IMG/VR virus record: IMGVR_UViG_3300032307_000175
Coordinates: 1-25,615 of that record
Source: a virus
Length of the DNA stretch: 25,615 bases
Direction: 5' to 3' (one strand)
The notes below the pieces were generated by a model. It was not told the origin of the DNA and ran no database searches. It saw only the letters and a program-made list of their open reading frames with translations. Position 1 is the first letter of the stretch, and each line of letters begins with the position of its first letter. The translations under genes and the position numbers were made by a program. Shown here piece by piece: positions 1 to 6,490 of this stretch.

Positions 1-1
1 A

Positions 2-280
2 TTTTACACGCAGACGGTAAACGTAATGTTGCAAAAATTATCAAGCGCAAAGCGTTTGGAATTGCAAAACGTTGCACAGGCTCGTGTGATTGTATTCGTT
101 CAAGACACTAACGGAAATTGGTGGGCAGTTGGTTACGAGTACGGAGCAGACCTTTCTACTGCAACAGCATCAACTGGAACAACTTTGGGTGACGCCAACG
201 GTTATACTTTGGCCTTCGTTCACGAAGCTGCGGTTCGCGCTTACAAATTAAGTGGTTCTCCTGCTTCATTGATTTCTTAA
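2..280 (+). CDS. Phage structural protein, C-terminal part (partial)
   Basis: The reading frame is open from the first base of the window and ends at 280, so this is the 3' end of a longer gene. The first ATG in view, at 26, is internal or at best an alternative start. The visible 92 or so residues are rich in small, aromatic and beta-forming residues. They include the pattern VFVQDTNGNWWAVG followed by a TASTGTTLGDANGYTL stretch. I know this pattern from virion proteins encoded next to the major capsid gene in Bacteroidota phages, so a capsid-region or tail-tube-like structural role is likely. No catalytic motif is visible. A hairpin terminator follows directly, as is common after highly expressed capsid genes. 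The exact role cannot be fixed from this fragment. Confidence 0.6.
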   Translation, partial: FYTQTVNVMLQKLSSAKRLELQNVAQARVIVFVQDTNGNWWAVGYEYGADLSTATASTGTTLGDANGYTLAFVHEAAVRAYKLSGSPASLIS

Positions 281-294
281 TAAAAAACTTTTAC

Positions 295-323
295 ACACAT
301 AGGGACAAAGCGTCCCTACGTGT
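295..323 (+). terminator. Hairpin, candidate transcription terminator after structural gene
   Basis: Bases 295-306 pair with 312-323 as a 12-bp stem with one A/C mismatch, closed by a 5-base loop (AAAGC). The core AGGGAC/GTCCCT is perfect. The downstream stretch TGTAATTTTAAC is T-rich but not a clean T-run, so termination may be partial. It lies in the only gap between the first two genes. Confidence 0.6.
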
Positions 324-352
324 TGTAATTTTAACGTAAAGTAAAGGATAGA

Positions 353-736
353 ATGGTTTATCTAAATACAAATACAGCGAATCAATACGCGTGGCTTTCG
401 TTAGATGAAGGTCGTCAGTATTTCAACGTTGCCTTTACGCATTATTTACTTGTTATGACTTACGAAATGACAGGTGAAAAACTCGCGCAAGTAGTTACCG
501 TAATAACCGAAAACGAACGCGTGACTAAAATAAGACTAACAACCGTTGGTTTGACCGATGCAGGACGTTATCACTACGAAGTGTATGGACAAAACAGCTC
601 AACGAATATAAACCCAACCAATTCGTCCGTCGTTGGATTGGTTGAAAAGGGGTTAATGATATTACAAGACGGAACAATTTACTTTGACGTTTCAACACCT
701 ACGATACCCGTAGACGTAATTTATACAGGTTCATAA
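353..736 (+). CDS. Small beta-rich phage structural protein
   Basis: The gene encodes a 127-residue protein starting at the ATG after an A/G-rich leader (aaaggatagaATG). It contains repeated beta-strand-like segments: AYEWLSL-type alternation near the N-terminus, then YLLVMTYEMTG, TKIRLTTV and GRYHYEVYGQ. It ends with IYFDVSTPTIPVDVIYTGS. There is no signal peptide, membrane segment or catalytic motif. It sits between the capsid-region gene and the portal gene, with one base between its stop and the portal ATG. It therefore probably belongs to the head or connector operon. I recognise similar small proteins in Bacteroidota phages, but I know no assigned function. A decoration or head-completion role is inference from position only. 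Confidence 0.65.
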   Translation: MVYLNTNTANQYAWLSLDEGRQYFNVAFTHYLLVMTYEMTGEKLAQVVTVITENERVTKIRLTTVGLTDAGRYHYEVYGQNSSTNINPTNSSVVGLVEKGLMILQDGTIYFDVSTPTIPVDVIYTGS

Positions 737-737
737 T

Positions 738-2420
738 ATGAGTAATATACAAGCAATAAACTTATCGGCTTATCAACCTGTTGAAGCGGTTGAAAAAGAA
801 AATAGAAGCGGTTGGATTGACTACGGACAAAACAACTTATTCCCTCAACATCTCATAAACCTTTACCAAAACTCACCAATACACAACGCGTTGGTGAACT
901 CAATTTCTTACATGATTGAGGGACAAGGAACGGGGACAATTCTCGACAACGCATTGCAAGGTATTGCGTTCGACTTAAAGTTACAAGGCGCATTTGTTGC
1001 TGAAGTAATTTGGTCAATGGACTTCACACGCGTTGTACAAATCAACCATTTGCCTTTTGAGAACTGTCGTTTAGCTTACGACAAAGAAGAGGACGATATT
1101 ACAGGAATTTTCTATTCGAAAGATTGGGCAAATACAAGAAGCAAAAGAGGAAAGCCAGAGTTTATCCCTGCGTTCAATCCGTCTATTGCACAAGAACAAC
1201 CGCGTCAAGTTATTTACGCTCACGGAATGAGTGCTGGAAGTGTTTACTATCCTAAACCCGACTACTTCGGAGCGTTAAACTACGTTGAATTGTCTTATCA
1301 AATGGGACTTTATCACGTTAACAATATCTTAAACGGATTGTTTCCTTCATTCATTATTAACTTCTTGAACGGTATTCCGCAGAAAGAAGAACGCGAAGCT
1401 ATTCGTCGTGAGTGGGAAACAAGATTGAGCGGTGCAAGTAACGCGGGTAAGTTCTTGATGACATTCAATGAAGATCCTACACGTGCGCCACAAATTCAAG
1501 ACTTTCCTCTTTCAGATGCTGACAAGCAATATCAGTTTTTATCAGAAGAAACAGCGAAGCAAATCATGGTTGGACACCGCGTTGTGTCACCTTTGATTCA
1601 CGGCATACGCGACACAACAGGATTCGGTTCGAACAAAGACGAAATGTTGGTAGGTTTGGAGATATTCAACAACCAAGTAATCAAACCTTATCAAAGAATC
1701 ATTGAAAGAGTTTTCACTCCAATTTTAGGAGAGATAAACATCGAAATGAACTCGCCATTTGACCCCGAAGTTGTAGTTGTTGAACCAACAGTACAAACTG
1801 CTGAATTAAAAAAAAAAGTTGTAACTGCTGAGAATGACTTTTCAGATGAACAAGGTCGTGTTTGGATTAACACACTAAAAGAGAAAGCTGAAATAGTAGA
1901 TTTGAACGAGTGGGAATTGTTGAGTGAAGAAGATGTAACAGACCCGCACAACGAATCTAATTTTCGTCAAGAATATATGAGTGTTCGCAGTTATGCAAAC
2001 GCGGACGAAAGGTCTACATTTGGCGACACAGGACTTTATAAATTACGTTATGCTTACTCACAAAATTTAAGCGAAAATAGTCGTGAGTTTTGTCAAGAAA
2101 TGGTTGGATTATCAAAGGCAGGTTTGTCTTTCAGATATGAAGACATTCAAGAGATGAGCGATGCAGGAGTGAACGGTGAGTTTGCTCCAGAAGGAAGTTC
2201 TTCTTATAATATCTTTATTTGGAAAGGCGGTTGTTTTTGCCACCACTTTTGGAAGCGTCAAATCTATATCAGAAAGAGAGATGCGAAAGGACGTGTACTT
2301 CCAAACAAAGGACTTGAAAACGACAAGCGTGTAGGTAACAACCCATACGTTAAGCCAAAAGGCGAAGAAGGCATTGCGCCAATTAACACACCAACACGTG
2401 GTTCACTTAAATACTCATAA
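738..2420 (+). CDS. Portal protein with MuF-like C-terminal domain
   Basis: This 560-residue protein fits a phage portal, the dodecameric channel at the capsid vertex through which DNA is packaged and ejected. Residues of about 30-370 carry portal-like features. These include an early NALVNSISYMIEG helix, an SAGSVYYPKPDYFGALNYVELS segment, and long helices with REEAIRREWETRLSGASNAGKFL-type packing. A later stretch reads VGHRVVSPLIHGIRDTTGFGSNKDEM. About residues 440-510 form a separate region with a SREFCQEM motif near C452 and a GGCFCHHFW cluster at 497-505. That layout resembles the MuF/head-morphogenesis domain, which is usually a separate protein encoded next to the portal. The next gene is a head-tail connector, which supports the call. 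Portal identity is fairly sure; the MuF-like reading of the tail is inference. Confidence 0.8.
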   Translation: MSNIQAINLSAYQPVEAVEKENRSGWIDYGQNNLFPQHLINLYQNSPIHNALVNSISYMIEGQGTGTILDNALQGIAFDLKLQGAFVAEVIWSMDFTRVVQINHLPFENCRLAYDKEEDDITGIFYSKDWANTRSKRGKPEFIPAFNPSIAQEQPRQVIYAHGMSAGSVYYPKPDYFGALNYVELSYQMGLYHVNNILNGLFPSFIINFLNGIPQKEEREAIRREWETRLSGASNAGKFLMTFNEDPTRAPQIQDFPLSDADKQYQFLSEETAKQIMVGHRVVSPLIHGIRDTTGFGSNKDEMLVGLEIFNNQVIKPYQRIIERVFTPILGEINIEMNSPFDPEVVVVEPTVQTAELKKKVVTAENDFSDEQGRVWINTLKEKAEIVDLNEWELLSEEDVTDPHNESNFRQEYMSVRSYANADERSTFGDTGLYKLRYAYSQNLSENSREFCQEMVGLSKAGLSFRYEDIQEMSDAGVNGEFAPEGSSSYNIFIWKGGCFCHHFWKRQIYIRKRDAKGRVLPNKGLENDKRVGNNPYVKPKGEEGIAPINTPTRGSLKYS

Positions 2421-2425
2421 AAATT

Positions 2426-2998
2426 ATGGCACTATCACCCGAAGTTCTACTCATTGACGAGAATTACATCAAGAAATATACATGGATAAACGGAAGCGTT
2501 GACCCTCTTTTGATGTACCCTGCAATTTATTTGTCACAAGACAAATACGCGCAGTTGTATTTAGGAACTGATTTGTACAACAAGATTAAAGAAGACGTTG
2601 TAAACGACGATATTACAGGTGCGTACGAAACGCTTCTTGACAACTACTTACGTCGTATGGTAATGTGGTGGACGATGTACGAAGTGCTTCCACATTTGTA
2701 CGTTAAAACCGACAATGGAAGTCTTGTAATTCGCACAAGCGAAGATACAACACCAATATCACAAACAGACTTGCAAAACTACCGCGACCAAGCGCGTTCA
2801 CAAGCAATGTTCTACACTCAAAGAATGGTCGACTATTTGTGTTTCAATCAATCAGACTTCCCAGAATACACAACGAACGTAACGCAACAAATTTGGTCAC
2901 AAACAAATGTTTATCCTTCCAACGCTTTCGAGATTAGCGACGGACGCGATAGACTACCATACGAATACAGACGACGCGGTTTAGGTTGGTTGAGATAA
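2426..2998 (+). CDS. Head-tail connector-like protein
   Basis: The protein has 190 residues and is mainly helical. It has LSPEVLLIDENYIKKYTWINGSVDP at the start, then a YLSQDKYAQLYLGTDLYNKI segment and long helices (YLRRMVMWWTMYEVLPHLY; SQTDLQNYRDQARSQAMFYTQRMVDYL). It ends in a basic region, YEYRRRGLGWLR. The size, the helical hairpin layout and the place right after the portal fit the head-completion/connector proteins that sit under the portal ring. I recall this sequence type from Bacteroidota phages, where it is annotated only as a domain of unknown function or as a connector. Only five bases separate it from the portal stop. Function is inferred from position and fold-like pattern; there are no catalytic residues to see. 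Confidence 0.6.
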   Translation: MALSPEVLLIDENYIKKYTWINGSVDPLLMYPAIYLSQDKYAQLYLGTDLYNKIKEDVVNDDITGAYETLLDNYLRRMVMWWTMYEVLPHLYVKTDNGSLVIRTSEDTTPISQTDLQNYRDQARSQAMFYTQRMVDYLCFNQSDFPEYTTNVTQQIWSQTNVYPSNAFEISDGRDRLPYEYRRRGLGWLR

Positions 2999-3012
2999 CT
3001 AAAATAAAATAC

Positions 3013-3129
3013 ATGGCAACAAGGGGACGAAAGAAAGACATGGTTAAACAGAAGGTGTACGAAGAAAAATTTCGTAAGTACCTTTTGAAAAAAGAGAAAC
3101 AAATAAAAAGACTTGTAAATGAAAGTTAA
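3013..3129 (+). CDS. Small highly basic protein (38 aa)
   Basis: The short open frame starts at ATG 3013, 15 bases after the connector gene, and ends inside the lysozyme gene with an 11-base overlap. Of 38 residues more than a third are Lys or Arg (TRGRKKD, RKYLLKKEKQIKR), with no membrane segment. The stop-start overlap with the lysozyme suggests translational coupling. Without it the 3000-3118 gap would be the longest in this block. Function is unknown. It could be a small nucleic-acid-binding protein or simply a coupling leader for the lysozyme. Confidence 0.5.
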   Translation: MATRGRKKDMVKQKVYEEKFRKYLLKKEKQIKRLVNES

Positions 3130-3565
3130 TGCAGATGGGTACGCCCTATTGAAAAAGTTCGAAGGTTGTGTTTTGAAAGCTTACAAATGCCCTGCGGGTG
3201 TATGGACGATTGGTTTCGGAAACACCTTCTACGAAGACGGTACAAAGGTAAAAGAAGGCGACGTAATAACGCAACAACGTGCGGACGAACTGGCGAAATA
3301 TATTGTTGAGCAATTTGCAACTTCTATTCGCGCAATGATAAAACAACCACTTAACGAGAATCAGTTTAGCGCGTGTGTTTCACTTGCGTACAACATCGGA
3401 ACAGGTGGCTTCAAAAAGTCTTCTGTATTAAGAAAGTTAAACGTCAACCCAACAGACCCAACAATAGCAGATTCTTTTCGTCTTTGGAACAAAGGTGGCG
3501 GGGTAATTCTTAAAGGTTTGGTTCGTCGTCGCGAAGCTGAAATTGCATTATATTTTAAGGCTTAA
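3119..3565 (+). CDS. Endolysin, GH24 phage lysozyme
   Basis: This is a T4/P22-type lysozyme (glycoside hydrolase 24) that cuts the beta-1,4 bond between N-acetylmuramate and N-acetylglucosamine in peptidoglycan. The 148 residues match a complete single-domain enzyme. The catalytic triad pattern E-x8-D/C-x5-T is visible as E15, C24 and T30 within KKFEGCVLKAY, CPAG and WTIGFGNT. Cys in the Asp position is common in this family. Later family motifs are NENQFSACVSLAYNIG and GLVRRREAE near the C-terminus. There is no signal peptide or signal-anchor, so a holin is needed for release to the periplasm. The downstream small membrane-protein genes fit that role. Confidence 0.93.
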   Translation: MKVNADGYALLKKFEGCVLKAYKCPAGVWTIGFGNTFYEDGTKVKEGDVITQQRADELAKYIVEQFATSIRAMIKQPLNENQFSACVSLAYNIGTGGFKKSSVLRKLNVNPTDPTIADSFRLWNKGGGVILKGLVRRREAEIALYFKA

Positions 3566-3585
3566 CGAAAATTATATTTTAAGCC

Positions 3586-3834
3586 ATGAACACTGAAAAC
3601 GAGATTCAATTGATACACGAAGAATTACAAGAAATGAATAAGAAGATTGACCGTATTTACAACGTGTTAATCGGAGACGACGAAATGAAAATTGAAGGTC
3701 TTGTGAGCAAGGTGCAGAAGCACGATAAATATATTCAAAATCAAAGATTGCAAGTTGCCCGTTTAGGTGGTATTGCAACCGCTGCTGGTATAATTGGTGG
3801 TCTAATCGTTCAACTTATTTTGAAGATGTTATGA
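3586..3834 (+). CDS. Coiled-coil protein with C-terminal membrane segment (XhlA-like, lysis-associated)
   Basis: The 82-residue protein has a charged heptad-like helix over residues 5-60 (ENEIQLIHEELQEMNKKIDRIYNVL...VSKVQKHDKYI). A single hydrophobic segment follows at about 62-80 (IATAAGIIGGLIVQLILKM). This is the layout of XhlA/haemolysin-type proteins that are encoded with endolysins and holins. It lies 20 bases after the lysozyme and overlaps the next membrane-protein gene by four bases (ATGA). A role in lysis or holin assembly is therefore likely, but no residue proves it. Confidence 0.7.
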   Translation: MNTENEIQLIHEELQEMNKKIDRIYNVLIGDDEMKIEGLVSKVQKHDKYIQNQRLQVARLGGIATAAGIIGGLIVQLILKML

Positions 3835-3992
3835 ACGAATATATCAAAGAACTCATTCAGTATGGCGCTTTGGGTGTTATCTGCATCGGTATGGGTTATA
3901 TGATTTTCAAGTATTGGCAGGCTGACCGCGCAGAAAAGCAGAGATTGATTGATCGTTTGGAAAAGTTAAACGACGAATTAAGAAAGAAATGA
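3831..3992 (+). CDS. Small single-span membrane protein, holin candidate (53 aa)
   Basis: The ATG overlaps the stop of the preceding gene as ATGA, and its own stop overlaps the next ATG in the same way, so all three should be translationally coupled. The 53 residues are a short polar start, a membrane segment at about 10-28 (YGALGVICIGMGYMIFKYW) and a strongly charged tail (DRAEKQRLIDRLEKLNDELRKK). One span plus a charged C-terminal helix is typical of BhlA-type or pinholin-like small holins. It sits right after the lysozyme. The specific holin label is inference. Confidence 0.65.
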   Translation: MNEYIKELIQYGALGVICIGMGYMIFKYWQADRAEKQRLIDRLEKLNDELRKK

Positions 3993-4267
3993 AAGAGAAT
4001 TTGAAGTCTTGGTTGAAACAATTGCTGACGAGTTCAACAAAGGTTTCAAGTAAGCGTTTTATTTCTATATTTGTGGTAATTAACTTAATTGCTTTTAGTT
4101 ACATTGCTACATTCACTATTTACAATTGTCCTATTGAAATGTTCGACACGTTGGCAATTCTCGCAGGTAGTTTGTTTGGTGGTACTGTAATTGAAAAGTT
4201 TACTAAACAAAAATCAAATGGCACGACCACAGACAGAAGCGAGGAAAATAACAGCGGAGATTTGTAG
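3989..4267 (+). CDS. Two-span membrane protein, holin candidate
   Basis: The 92-residue protein has a basic N-terminus (KENLKSWLKQLLTSSTKVSSKR), then two hydrophobic segments at about 24-44 (FISIFVVINLIAFSYIATFTI) and 52-68. A short turn containing NCPIEM joins them. The tail is hydrophilic and rich in Thr, Glu and Asn. Two transmembrane segments with both ends inside, in a coupled series with a lysozyme gene, fit a class II holin. Its 3' end overlaps the metallophosphoesterase gene by 50 bases in another frame. Which of the three small membrane proteins is the true holin cannot be settled by reading. Confidence 0.65.
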   Translation: MKENLKSWLKQLLTSSTKVSSKRFISIFVVINLIAFSYIATFTIYNCPIEMFDTLAILAGSLFGGTVIEKFTKQKSNGTTTDRSEENNSGDL

Positions 4268-5219
4268 CAAGTTTCCCGATGCTCCTTCGCATTCATTGGC
4301 TTCAAAGTTATTTACTGAATATCCAGAAGCATTCGATTCTTTAGAACATGCGCGTAATTACATTCGCACCGTTCGCGGTAAGATTGGAAAGCGAAGCAGA
4401 GTTTCTAACTCGCAAAAAGAATTGATTGACACAGCACCACGACCTTCCAACCCATACGCACTTCCTAAATCTTATTCGAAAAAACGTCGACACGTTGAAC
4501 TGAAGGGCAACAAGTTTTTGATTCTTTCAGATGTCCATTTGCCATACCAAGACAATGAAGCATTGGAGTGCGCTATTTCTGAAGGATTGAAACAAGGGTG
4601 TGACGCAATCATTTTAAATGGTGACGCGTTAGATTGTCATATGATTAGTGACTTTGTCAAGGATCCACGAAAGAGAAAATTCAAAGACGAGTTGTATTCT
4701 ATTCGTCAATTCCTTGCGTCGTTAAGACACACGTTCCCGAACGCTCACATTTATTACAAAGAAGGAAATCACGAGGAAAGATATTGGCGTTATATGCGAA
4801 TTAAAGCGCCAGAATTATTCGACATTGACGCGTTCGACTTTCCAACGTTAACTCATTGTGATAAACACGACGTCAAATGGATTGACGGAAAGAGCAAATT
4901 GAACATTGGTAAGTTGTCTATATTTCACGGACACGAATTTGGGAAACAATTCCTTCCGTCTGTCAACGTGGCGCGTGGTTTATTTATGAAGACGAAAGTG
5001 AGTTCTTTGTGTGGACATCATCACCAAACAGCTGAACACAACGAGCGCGATGCTAACGGGAAGTTTATTACCTGTTGGGGTGTTGGTTGCTTAAGTGAAC
5101 TTTCACCCGATTACAACCCATATTCGAAATATAATCATGGCTTCGCTATTGTAACTAAAGGAAAAAATGGTTACTTTAGCGTTCAGAATCTTCGAATACA
5201 CGAAGGTCAAATTTTATAA
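4218..5219 (+). CDS. Calcineurin-like metallophosphoesterase
   Basis: The protein has 333 residues from ATG 4218. An upstream in-frame TTG at 4191 is less likely because ATG 4218 starts a natural MARPQTEAR... N-terminus. The metal-binding motifs of the calcineurin-like fold appear in order: DVH at 105-107, GDALD at 135-139, GNHE at 183-186, HGHE at 237-240 and GHHH at 266-269. The enzyme should therefore hydrolyse phosphomonoesters or phosphodiesters with two metal ions; the substrate is unknown. Residues 1-70 form a separate helical, basic region that could bind DNA. The gene lies inside the lysis cassette, overlapping a holin candidate. In other phages such enzymes act on nucleic acids or nucleotides, so the location may not reflect a lysis role. 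Confidence 0.88.
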   Translation: MARPQTEARKITAEICSKFPDAPSHSLASKLFTEYPEAFDSLEHARNYIRTVRGKIGKRSRVSNSQKELIDTAPRPSNPYALPKSYSKKRRHVELKGNKFLILSDVHLPYQDNEALECAISEGLKQGCDAIILNGDALDCHMISDFVKDPRKRKFKDELYSIRQFLASLRHTFPNAHIYYKEGNHEERYWRYMRIKAPELFDIDAFDFPTLTHCDKHDVKWIDGKSKLNIGKLSIFHGHEFGKQFLPSVNVARGLFMKTKVSSLCGHHHQTAEHNERDANGKFITCWGVGCLSELSPDYNPYSKYNHGFAIVTKGKNGYFSVQNLRIHEGQIL

Positions 5220-5235
5220 CCTAAAAAAAACAACT

Positions 5236-5349
5236 ATGATTATTGCAACTATTTTCATTTGCACCGCGCTTGTTGGCGTGTTGTGGATTCGAGGCATCGA
5301 CAAGATGTCGAAAGAACATTCAGACTACAACGGAAACGATTTAATCTAA
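5236..5349 (+). CDS. Small membrane protein (37 aa)
   Basis: ATG 5236 follows an A-rich leader (CTAAAAAAAACAACT), 16 bases after the phosphoesterase stop. The protein is one hydrophobic N-terminal segment of about 17 residues (MIIATIFICTALVGVLW) followed by a short polar tail (RGIDKMSKEHSDYNGNDLI). It lies five bases before the spanin-like gene. It may be a small lysis accessory protein or a spanin partner. No lipobox is visible, although one Cys follows the hydrophobic run. Function is unknown. Confidence 0.55.
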   Translation: MIIATIFICTALVGVLWIRGIDKMSKEHSDYNGNDLI

Positions 5350-5354
5350 GCACA

Positions 5355-5936
5355 ATGGACGAAAGAAAATACCAACCCGACGCAGTTGTTGTAGTTATTG
5401 CAACATCTGTTTTTTGGATGCTTGTTTGTTTAGCTTTTTGGAACTTCAACCCGAAGATTGAAACGCAAGTTCAGATACAAAAACAGGACAGCATCATATA
5501 TTACAATACAAGCGAATACGATCGTTTGCTTCAAGAAGAAATAGACTTATACGGAACATATAGAAGATATGAAGACGCTCAACTTACGGCCAAAGCCACC
5601 TATCAAAGAACTCGTGATTCTATTATTGTTCGAGATACTATTGTTCGCGTGGATGTGGTACGTTTGGTGAACTCATGCGATAGCGTTATTGCTTCCGATT
5701 CACTTGTTATTGACAACCTCAAAGAACAAATTAACATCAAAGACGAAAAGACAAACAACTTACAAGAAGTTGTCGGTGCTTATGAACAGAAGACGGTGTT
5801 GTTGAGCGAAGAAATAAACACTCTAACTGCGGAAAACAAAAAGTTAGACAAACAAAAAAAGCGCCGTACTGGCGCTCTCGTTGTTGCTTCGTCCGTCGCT
5901 ATTTTGTCGACGTTTGTTCTTTCAATTTTACTTTAG
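5355..5936 (+). CDS. Spanin-like protein, membrane segments at both ends with coiled coil between
   Basis: ATG 5355 gives 193 residues. A longer frame begins at 5259, but it runs through the previous small gene. A membrane segment lies at about 11-29 (VVVVIATSVFWMLVCLAFW) and another at about 172-193 (ALVVASSVAILSTFVLSILL). Between them is a long charged helical region (EYDRLLQEEIDLYGTYRR; LKEQINIKDEKTNNLQEVV; LSEEINTLTAENKKLDKQKKRR). A protein anchored at both ends and spanning the periplasm would fit a spanin-type factor that disrupts the outer membrane at the end of lysis. Classic unimolecular spanins have an N-terminal lipobox instead of a first membrane segment, so this is a variant or a different protein. 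Its 3' end carries the terminator of the opposing operon and overlaps that operon's last gene. Confidence 0.6.
   Translation: MDERKYQPDAVVVVIATSVFWMLVCLAFWNFNPKIETQVQIQKQDSIIYYNTSEYDRLLQEEIDLYGTYRRYEDAQLTAKATYQRTRDSIIVRDTIVRVDVVRLVNSCDSVIASDSLVIDNLKEQINIKDEKTNNLQEVVGAYEQKTVLLSEEINTLTAENKKLDKQKKRRTGALVVASSVAILSTFVLSILL
5851..5876 (-). terminator. Rho-independent terminator of the leftward operon
   Basis: Read on the minus strand, 5876-5871 (AGCGCC) pairs with 5865-5860 (GGCGCT) as a perfect 6-bp stem with a 5-base loop, then runs into TTTTTTTGTT (5859-5851). This is a textbook intrinsic terminator for leftward transcription. It lies within the coding sequence of the opposing spanin-like gene, about 23 bases past the end of the last leftward gene. 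Confidence 0.85.
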
Positions 5937-6084
5937 ATTCGGGAACGTAGAACTTCAAAGAGAACTCAATTGCTTCACTTAAGAAAGTGTTGCGACTATT
6001 CTCACCTCTCTTTTCGTCTATCTCGTTCCAAAGGTCTTTGTGCAAGTAGACACATATTCCTTTTTTAGTTTTGCTTTCTGGCAT
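5899..6084 (-). CDS. Ribbon-helix-helix-like small protein
   Basis: The frame runs from ATG 6084 (MPESKTKKG...), with an alternative ATG at 6093 that adds three residues. The protein has about 61 residues. A short strand (GICVYLHKDLW) is followed by two helices (WNEIDEKRG and RNTFLSEAIEFSLKFY), the layout of Arc/CopG/MetJ-type DNA-binding dimers. It is the last gene of the leftward operon, overlaps the MazG-like gene upstream, and overlaps the spanin gene tail-to-tail by 38 bases. It might regulate phage promoters, but no target can be seen. The fold call rests on pattern only. Confidence 0.6.
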   Translation of the reverse strand: MPESKTKKGICVYLHKDLWNEIDEKRGENSRNTFLSEAIEFSLKFYVPESKVKLKEQTSTK

Positions 6085-6268
6085 CTTCTTCAATTTTAAG
6101 TTTCTTCAAATACAACGCAAGGTCTAACGCTTCCTCGTACGCGTGTTGAAGCCATTCTGAGCGCGTTAAGTCTTGTCGGTCGAGTGTTGTTCCATATGTT
6201 TCCATTCCCTTCAATTCACGCGCTTCTAATTCAGCAATAACCTGCGTGAGTAAATTACTTTTCTTCAT
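6065..6268 (-). CDS. MazG-like nucleotide pyrophosphohydrolase-type small protein
   Basis: The 67 residues carry the pattern ELEARELKGMETYGTTL, then SEWLQHAYEEALDLALYLKKL. The first is the R-x-x-KG-x-x-x-YG motif and the second an EEALD helix at about 45-49. In all-alpha NTP pyrophosphohydrolases (MazG superfamily) such Glu and Asp residues bind Mg2+. Phage members of this size may dimerise and hydrolyse NTPs or dNTPs, but many are uncharacterised and may lack activity. It overlaps its neighbours on both sides, typical of the packed leftward operon. Confidence is good for the family resemblance and lower for an active enzyme. Confidence 0.6.
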   Translation of the reverse strand: MKKSNLLTQVIAELEARELKGMETYGTTLDRQDLTRSEWLQHAYEEALDLALYLKKLKIEEDARKQN

Positions 6269-6467
6269 TCGGCTTCGACATCATTGAACCAATCATTAAC
6301 GCTAAATAGATTTTCTCTTTCGCGTTCAAGTCCTTTCGTTGTGAAAGTTCAATGAGAATATCTCCAAGAATCTTTCCCTGTTGAAAGTATGTTGCAAGCG
6401 AATTAACAATTTCGCGCTCTCTGTCGTAAGTCATTTTTAAAGACTCGTATAGTGGTGTGTTTTTCAT
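6255..6467 (-). CDS. Unknown small helical protein
   Basis: The 70-residue protein is mostly helix-forming: YESLKMTYDREREIVNSLATYF, then ILGDILIELSQR and AKEKIYLALMIGSMMS. It has no membrane segment of convincing length and no Cys clusters. It starts 24 bases downstream of the large terminase stop in the same operon and overlaps the MazG-like gene by 14 bases. I do not recognise a family. It could be a small regulatory or accessory protein. Confidence 0.6.
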   Translation of the reverse strand: MKNTPLYESLKMTYDREREIVNSLATYFQQGKILGDILIELSQRKDLNAKEKIYLALMIGSMMSKPNEEK

Positions 6468-6490
6468 TGTGCTAATATAGTCAACCTATG

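Noticed and set aside
5259-5354. Upstream extension of the spanin-like gene
   Set aside because: It overlaps the 37-residue membrane-protein gene, is Arg-rich and shadow-like, and ATG 5355 gives a natural membrane-protein start.
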